Positions 27,844-32,363 of a stretch of DNA of 32,363 nt are shown here, one piece after another. The translations under genes and the position numbers were made by a program. The notes under the pieces were generated by a model. The model saw only the letters and a program-made list of their open reading frames with translations, did not search any database and was not told the DNA's origin. Source of the DNA: Pseudomonadota bacterium (GTDB lineage: Bacteria; Myxococcota_A; Polyangia; Haliangiales; Haliangiaceae); contig JAKSDA010000604.1 in NCBI GenBank assembly GCA_022360315.1, positions 1 to 32,363 on the forward strand. The letters run 5' to 3'. The number at the start of each line of letters is the position of its first letter. Position 1 is the stretch's first letter.

Positions 27844-28072
27844 GGGTTCATCACCTGGCGGCGCACTCGCAGCTGAGCCAGTTAACACGGTGGCAAGGAA
27901 ATGCTCAAGTGTGCGCGGCTCCAGATCAATAGAGCTTAAAATAGAATTATAAATTACACTTAGTGTGTTAATTGTAAGATCAGAAAGAGAATAGTGAAGG
28001 AACTCTGTCGAAAGTTGGTCCTCGACTTGGCCCGACCACACAACCGCGGTAATCTCAGCGCTCTTTGTAACT
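27844..28072. promoter_or_regulatory. AT-rich divergent promoter region
   Basis: Between the PilZ and FadR-type genes, 27930-28000 is strikingly AT-rich for this genome. It contains ACACTTAGTGT, an interrupted palindrome of the size seen in GntR-family operators. It probably serves both genes; autoregulation by the FadR-type protein is inferred. Confidence 0.45.
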
Positions 28073-28876
28073 ATGCTCAAACCGGTAGAAAAACAGCGAG
28101 TTGCCGAAGAGATTGTTGAGCAGCTTCGGGAACTTATCCTTACTGGACAGTATCCGCCCGGGGCCAAGCTGCCTCCTGAGCGCGAGTTAGCCAAGCGTCT
28201 CGGTGTCAATCGTGCATCGTTACGCGAAGCGCTGAAAAAGCTCGAGCACCTTGGATTGGTGCGAATTCGCCAGGGAGACGGCACCAGGGTGCAGAATTTC
28301 ATGGAGACTGGCGGCATCGAGCTGGTCTCTCATCTGCTGCCTCTTGCCGCCACGTCCCATCCCGAGCTCATTCGCGACATGCTCGAGTTTCGGCGGATCT
28401 TTGCCCGTGAAGCGGCTCGTCTGGCAGCCCAGCGAGCTACTCCGGAGCAGCTCGGCCGTCTCCGTGAATTAGCGGATCGAGCCAAGAAAGAGATCGAGGC
28501 GACGGAGCTTTTCCATCTCGACTTCGAGTTCTATGTGGCGCTCACTGCCGGGACCGGCAATCGCGTCATGGGCTTGCTCATCAACACAGTGCGTGATGCG
28601 GTCAAGTCGTATACGTCTGTGCTGGTTCATCTGACCGCGCCAGCGGAAACGGTGATGCAGCACGACCAGCTCATCGCGGCGCTGGAGGCGCATGACAGCG
28701 AGCGTGCTGCGCAGATTGTCGACGATTATCTCGAGCGAGGTGCTTCGCGCGTGCTTGAAATGATGTCGCGCGGTGAACTTCCCCCGCCTGCCGAAGGGGC
28801 CGAGGAAGGCGAAGAAGACGGCGAGGGCGAGGCCGACGGCGACAGGGCAAGCGAAAGCTCGAGCGAAGAAGCCTGA
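28073..28876 (+). CDS. FadR-type (GntR/FCD) transcription regulator
   Basis: The 267-residue protein has an N-terminal GntR winged helix (residues 5-72: LREL-ILTGQYPPGAKLPPERE, LAKRLGVNRASLREALKKLE, HLGLVRIRQGDGTRV) and an all-helical FCD ligand domain (about 95-225) with FHLDFEFYVALTAGTGN and MQHDQLIAALEAHD, where Asp and His residues bind metal and carboxylate ligand in the family. The last 35 residues are an acidic, Glu/Asp/Ser-rich extension beyond the usual end. Family members sense small carboxylates or acyl compounds. The ligase and amidohydrolase genes follow in the same direction 96 bp downstream, so they are the likely targets. No clear ribosome binding site precedes the ATG. Confidence 0.9.
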   Translation: MLKPVEKQRVAEEIVEQLRELILTGQYPPGAKLPPERELAKRLGVNRASLREALKKLEHLGLVRIRQGDGTRVQNFMETGGIELVSHLLPLAATSHPELIRDMLEFRRIFAREAARLAAQRATPEQLGRLRELADRAKKEIEATELFHLDFEFYVALTAGTGNRVMGLLINTVRDAVKSYTSVLVHLTAPAETVMQHDQLIAALEAHDSERAAQIVDDYLERGASRVLEMMSRGELPPPAEGAEEGEEDGEGEADGDRASESSSEEA

Positions 28877-28972
28877 TACCGCGCTGCTGCGCCATTGGAT
28901 CGACGCCATGGCCGCATCAGTTAACACATTGCTCACCAGGTCAGTCGTTTCCTGGCCCACTGGAGGCCGTTT

Positions 28973-30370
28973 GTGCCGTCTAATGCCCAATGCGGGCCAG
29001 GATTCGATCGCGCGGTACATATGATGAATATCGAGCAGCTGCACAGGCTGATCGCAGATCACGACATACGCCTGATCCGTGCCATGTACGTCGGGCCGGA
29101 TGGCATCTCCCGCGGCAAAGCAGTGACCCCGAGCGGGGTCGACAGCATGCTGGCCAGTGGGCTGGGTCTCACCCAGGCCCAGGCCTCGGTCACGGTATTC
29201 GACGTCCTGCCGCCGACCAGCCACTACCAGCCGATCGGCGAGGTCCGGCTCGTACCGGATCCGCAGACGTTTCAAATCATGCCGTATCTGCCCGGCCATG
29301 CCCGATTGCTCGCCGACCTCTATACCCTGGGAGGGCAGCCCTGGGAGCTGTGTCCGCGCAGCCTGCTGCGCCGCGTGGTCGGCTCTTTGACCGAGCGCGG
29401 CTTTACCATCCGCGCCGCATTTGAAAACGAGTTCACTCTCTACGCGCAACCCGGCGATCGCTGGGTTCCCTTTGCCGATTACAACTGCTTCGGCTCGGCG
29501 GGAATCGACCAGGCCAGTCCGTTTGCCCTGGCCGCCATCGAGGCCCTGGAAGCGCAAGACGTGCACGTCGAAAAATTCTTCACCGAGGCCGGGCCCGGCC
29601 AGCTCGAAATCCCGGTACGACACCAGCCGGGCATGCGCGCTGCCGATCAACAGGTGGTTTTTCGCGAAACGGTAAGGGGTGTTGCCCTGGCCCAGGGCTA
29701 TCGGCTCTCGTTCATGCCCAAGGCGTATCCCGACAGCGCGGGCAACGGGTGTCACATTCATCTCAGTTTGTGGGACCAGGACAGTCGCAACGTATTTTAC
29801 GCTCAGGCGCAGGAGTACGAGTTATCCTCCATCGGCCGACAATTTGTAGCTGGAATATTGGCCCATACAGACGGTTTACTGGCCTTTACTGCACCGACGT
29901 GCAACTCGTACAAACGCTTCGTCGAGCGCAGCTGGAGCTCGTGTTACACCGGCTGGGGCCCCGACAATCGAGAGGCGACCGTCCGGGTGGTGTCGAGCTT
30001 TGCCCACGATCGCGAGGCCACGCTGAATCTCGAGTACAGGCCGGCAGATCCGACGTGCAACCCCTATCTGGCTCTCTCGGCCCTGATCATCGCCGGGCTT
30101 GACGGCATCGATCGGGAGCTCGACCCGGGGCCGGCCACGCTCACCGACCCTGCGCTGCTATCTCCCGACGAGCGCAAGAAGCACGGCCTCTTGCCCTATC
30201 CGACTGACCTGTCGGCCGCACTCGCCGCACTGGAACGCGACGAGCTTCTCTGCGCCGAAATGGGAGCTGCGCGGGTTCGCGACTATCTCACCATGAAGCG
30301 AGCCGAGATCGATGCCATTGCGGCCCTCGGTCGGGACGGCGAACGGCTGGCCTATCAATTTCGGTTCTGA
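28973..30370 (+). CDS. Glutamine synthetase-family ligase (FluG/gamma-glutamyl ligase type)
   Basis: The 465-residue protein carries the glutamine synthetase catalytic core: ENEFTLY, EAGPGQLEIPVRHQ, NGCHIHLSLWDQD (ATP and metal site), FTAPTCNSYKRFVERSW, GWGPDNREATVRV and EYRPADPTCNPYLALSALII. Sequence character is that of type III/FluG-like ligases, not of the housekeeping GlnA, so the amine acceptor need not be ammonia. The N-terminal part (LIRAMYVGPDGISRGKAVT) is typical of the group. GTG 28973 follows TGGAGG at 6 nt; ATG 29021 is an alternative with a poorer site. It is followed by an amidohydrolase gene, probably in one operon. Confidence 0.9.
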   Translation: MPSNAQCGPGFDRAVHMMNIEQLHRLIADHDIRLIRAMYVGPDGISRGKAVTPSGVDSMLASGLGLTQAQASVTVFDVLPPTSHYQPIGEVRLVPDPQTFQIMPYLPGHARLLADLYTLGGQPWELCPRSLLRRVVGSLTERGFTIRAAFENEFTLYAQPGDRWVPFADYNCFGSAGIDQASPFALAAIEALEAQDVHVEKFFTEAGPGQLEIPVRHQPGMRAADQQVVFRETVRGVALAQGYRLSFMPKAYPDSAGNGCHIHLSLWDQDSRNVFYAQAQEYELSSIGRQFVAGILAHTDGLLAFTAPTCNSYKRFVERSWSSCYTGWGPDNREATVRVVSSFAHDREATLNLEYRPADPTCNPYLALSALIIAGLDGIDRELDPGPATLTDPALLSPDERKKHGLLPYPTDLSAALAALERDELLCAEMGAARVRDYLTMKRAEIDAIAALGRDGERLAYQFRF

Positions 30371-30403
30371 TTGCCCGGTTGTGATTCTCCGATTGCGATC
30401 GCG

Positions 30404-31564
30404 ATGACCGGATCAGCCGACCAACTCCTGTTCACGGGCGACCTCGACATCATCGACGGGCATGTCCACCCCTGCCTTTACCGCGCCCAGGTCTCGGCGT
30501 CCGACGTGATATCGTCCTTCACCGAAGCCGACGACGAGATCTATGTGGCCAGACATGCCGGCAACACGGTCACGGCCGCGGCTGGAGTGCGGTATTTGGC
30601 CGGCGTGCTCGGCGTGCCGGCGACTGCGGAAGGGCTGGCCGCAGCGCGAAACCAGCTCGGTCTGGCCGGCTATACTCGCAAACTACTCGCCGGTCATCAG
30701 CTGCGTGGTCTGATTCTGGACACTGGTTACCCGGCGGGCGGACTGTCGCTGGCCGACTGCGAGCGTGTCTTTGCCGTGCCCTGTCGCGAAGTGGTCCGGG
30801 TCGAGAGCGTGGCAGAGTCGCTCATTGGCGCAGCCCCTTCGGCACGCGAATTGATCGATCAACTCATGCAAACGCTGGCCGCGGTCGATCGCGAGCGAGT
30901 GGTTGCGTTCAAGACCATCGCCGCTTACCGCGGTGGTCTGCAGCTCGGCCGCCCCAATCGGGCCGAACTGCGCGCCGCATTCGACGCCGAGCGACGAGCC
31001 ATCGATCAACGAGCCGGCCGAATTCGTCTGACCCAGCCAGCGCTGATCGCGGCCATTGTGTACGCCGCGTTCGAGGTCGCGCAATCCCTGCGCATGCCGG
31101 TTCAGATTCACACTGGCTTTGGCGACCGCGATCTCACTCTGGCCAAGAGCGACCCGTGGCTCCTTCAGCCACTCCTCGATTCGGGCCAGTTTTCCGGGGT
31201 TCCCATCGCGATCCTCCACGCCGGTTATCCCCATGTAAAAAAGGCCGGTATCCTGGCCGGCCTGTACCAGCAGGTACAGGTCGATATCTCGCTGGCGGTT
31301 CCCCTGGTCGGTCACGGCTGCCGCAACGTGATCCTCGATCTTCTCGAGCAGGCTCCCATCTCGAAGCTGCTATACGGCTCCGACGGCAGTGTCGGTCCCG
31401 AACTCGTCGCCTGGGCCGCTCGGGTTGCCAGCCGAGAAGTGGACGCCGCGCTGCGCGAGCTGGTGTCGAACGCGTGGCTTACCGAGGCCGAGGCCAGATC
31501 CTGGGCCCGACATCTATTTGCCGACAACGCGCGGAAGCTGTATGGCCTGGACGGGGTCATGTGA
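30404..31564 (+). CDS. Amidohydrolase_2 family metal hydrolase
   Basis: The 386-residue TIM-barrel protein has the first metal motif DGHVHP near residue 17, QIHTGFGDRD in the middle, ILHAGYPHVKKAG for the second His, and KLLYGSDGSVGPE for the catalytic Asp. These are the hallmarks of the amidohydrolase_2 group that includes the N-terminal domain of fungal FluG. It follows the ligase gene by 33 bp if ATG 30404 is used; TTG 30371 directly after the ligase stop is an alternative. Together they may release and recondense an amide or gamma-glutamyl compound. The substrate cannot be told. It converges with the EamA gene, 22 bp apart. Confidence 0.87.
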   Translation: MTGSADQLLFTGDLDIIDGHVHPCLYRAQVSASDVISSFTEADDEIYVARHAGNTVTAAAGVRYLAGVLGVPATAEGLAAARNQLGLAGYTRKLLAGHQLRGLILDTGYPAGGLSLADCERVFAVPCREVVRVESVAESLIGAAPSARELIDQLMQTLAAVDRERVVAFKTIAAYRGGLQLGRPNRAELRAAFDAERRAIDQRAGRIRLTQPALIAAIVYAAFEVAQSLRMPVQIHTGFGDRDLTLAKSDPWLLQPLLDSGQFSGVPIAILHAGYPHVKKAGILAGLYQQVQVDISLAVPLVGHGCRNVILDLLEQAPISKLLYGSDGSVGPELVAWAARVASREVDAALRELVSNAWLTEAEARSWARHLFADNARKLYGLDGVM

Positions 31565-31586
31565 GAAAACGATTATGCATCGATGC

Positions 31587-31994
31587 CTATGAAGCCAAGA
31601 GGTATATGGCTACCAGACCTAGACCGATACCGGCCCACTGTCGCATGGACAGGCTCTCACCAAAAAAACAGTATACGAGTCCAATAGTCACAATAGGATA
31701 CAGGGCAGTTATCACAATAACAGTCGAGGCTTTTCCGAGGCTTACCCCTTTAACGAGGAAAAAATTTGCAGCCATCCCGGTCGTCCCAAGAAGAAGCGAA
31801 TAGATGATCCCTTTGGCAGACGCCTGCGGTTTAAAACCAATTTGTGCCAGCACATAGATACCCACCACCAATGCCCCAACCGTCTGGTAAACAAGAATTG
31901 AAGCCGGGTCCATGTACCGACTTGCCAGTTTGGACAGAAATCCCCAAAGCCCATACAGCCCAACTGAAATGAGAGTATAGATCAACCACTCCAA
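31587..31994 (-). CDS. Half-size EamA/DMT-family transporter
   Basis: The 135-residue protein has four membrane helices in a single EamA unit: WLIYTLISVGLYGLWGFLSK, ILVYQTVGALVVGIYVLAQI, GIIYSLLLGTTGMAANFFLV and VIVITALYPIVTIGLVYCFF, then GESLSMRQWAGIGLGLVAIY. Full-size family members have two such units, so this one probably works as a dimer like EmrE-type proteins. TTG 31994 is preceded by AGGAGGAG at good distance. GC content is clearly lower than in its neighbours, which suggests acquisition by transfer. The substrate is unknown. Confidence 0.87.
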   Translation of the reverse strand: MEWLIYTLISVGLYGLWGFLSKLASRYMDPASILVYQTVGALVVGIYVLAQIGFKPQASAKGIIYSLLLGTTGMAANFFLVKGVSLGKASTVIVITALYPIVTIGLVYCFFGESLSMRQWAGIGLGLVAIYLLAS

Positions 31995-32363
31995 CGTGAT
32001 CTCCTCCTTTTTTGCCTATCCTCACTGTATCGGACGAGTATCTACGGATGAGACCAGCAGCGTCAGGCTCCACTGGGCCGCCTCGGCCGATACCAATTCT
32101 CTCACCCGACCGGCAGCAGCGTTCCGTATTACCAAAAGATTTTCGGCAGCAGCGCATGAAGAAACCCGCCTACTAGCAAGCGTGGGGTGCCACTGAAAGT
32201 CGACTCGCTGTTCACCTCGACTAAGTACCGCGACCCGTAAGTAAGTGCCCAGTAGGGTCGGTCCAGCGCGTCGAGGGCAAGGCGCGAAGAGGGAGCATAG
32301 TGGGCCTACGTGACCGATGAGCAACACAGCCATCGGCGGGCTGGTCGGCCGTAATGGGTACTT
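31995..32363. other. Terminal stretch with no supported gene
   Basis: Besides the ribosome binding site of the EamA gene (32001-32008 region) I see no gene with a family signature. Open frames on both strands are short and unrelated to known families. A gene may begin beyond the right edge. Confidence 0.35.

Overview
The window is high-GC bacterial chromosome. Tex, a FadR/FCD regulator, an orphan ExbD, a PilZ protein, frequent TTG and GTG starts and a large GTPase/peptidoglycan cassette suggest a Gram-negative, deltaproteobacterial-type organism (Myxococcota/Bradymonadota-like). No RNA gene or marker is present to fix the taxonomy, so this is inference.

Layout. (1) 1-3600: a frameshifted phage terminase-small-subunit-like remnant, a PD-(D/E)XK (Rpn-like) protein with a short C-terminal repeat, a 700-bp stretch without a convincing gene, a NUDIX hydrolase and an NADPH-dependent FMN reductase. 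(2) 3735-14529: a compact four-gene, same-strand cassette. It encodes a membrane P-loop GTPase-like protein, an unrecognised soluble partner, a single-pass protein with a helical N-terminus and Lys/Ser-rich tail, and a 2082-residue protein that joins a SEDS (FtsW/RodA) polymerase to a complete penicillin-binding transpeptidase. (3) 14643-18209: an acyltransferase-3 membrane protein, then a lower-GC island. The island holds two convergent paralogous small genes, each with a double-glycine leader and an Asn/Gln-rich, cysteine-free core, with homologous upstream regions. It ends in a decayed IS701-like transposase. (4) 18341-22048: an ArsR-HTH/DUF2087 regulator behind a perfect 44-bp palindrome that carries two mirror-image promoters, and Tex with a long Arg/Gly-rich repeat tail.

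(5) 22133-27843, all on the minus strand: ExbD/TolR, a haloalkane-dehalogenase-like hydrolase coupled to an AcuI/YhdH oxidoreductase, a glycerophosphodiester phosphodiesterase, a CBS-pair protein flanked by cysteine clusters, a small conserved protein and a PilZ protein. (6) 28073-31564: a FadR-type regulator followed by a glutamine-synthetase-family ligase and an amidohydrolase, a split version of the fungal FluG architecture. (7) 31587-31994: a half-size EamA transporter of lower GC content.

How genes may work together. The four-gene cassette reads as a nucleotide-regulated envelope machine, with the GTPase and its partner plausibly controlling or positioning the fused peptidoglycan synthase. 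The two GG-leader peptides look like secreted or processed products, but no processing enzyme lies in the window. The ligase/amidohydrolase pair is probably catabolic and controlled by the adjacent FadR-type protein. The cassette and the peptide pair are the best candidates for undescribed systems.
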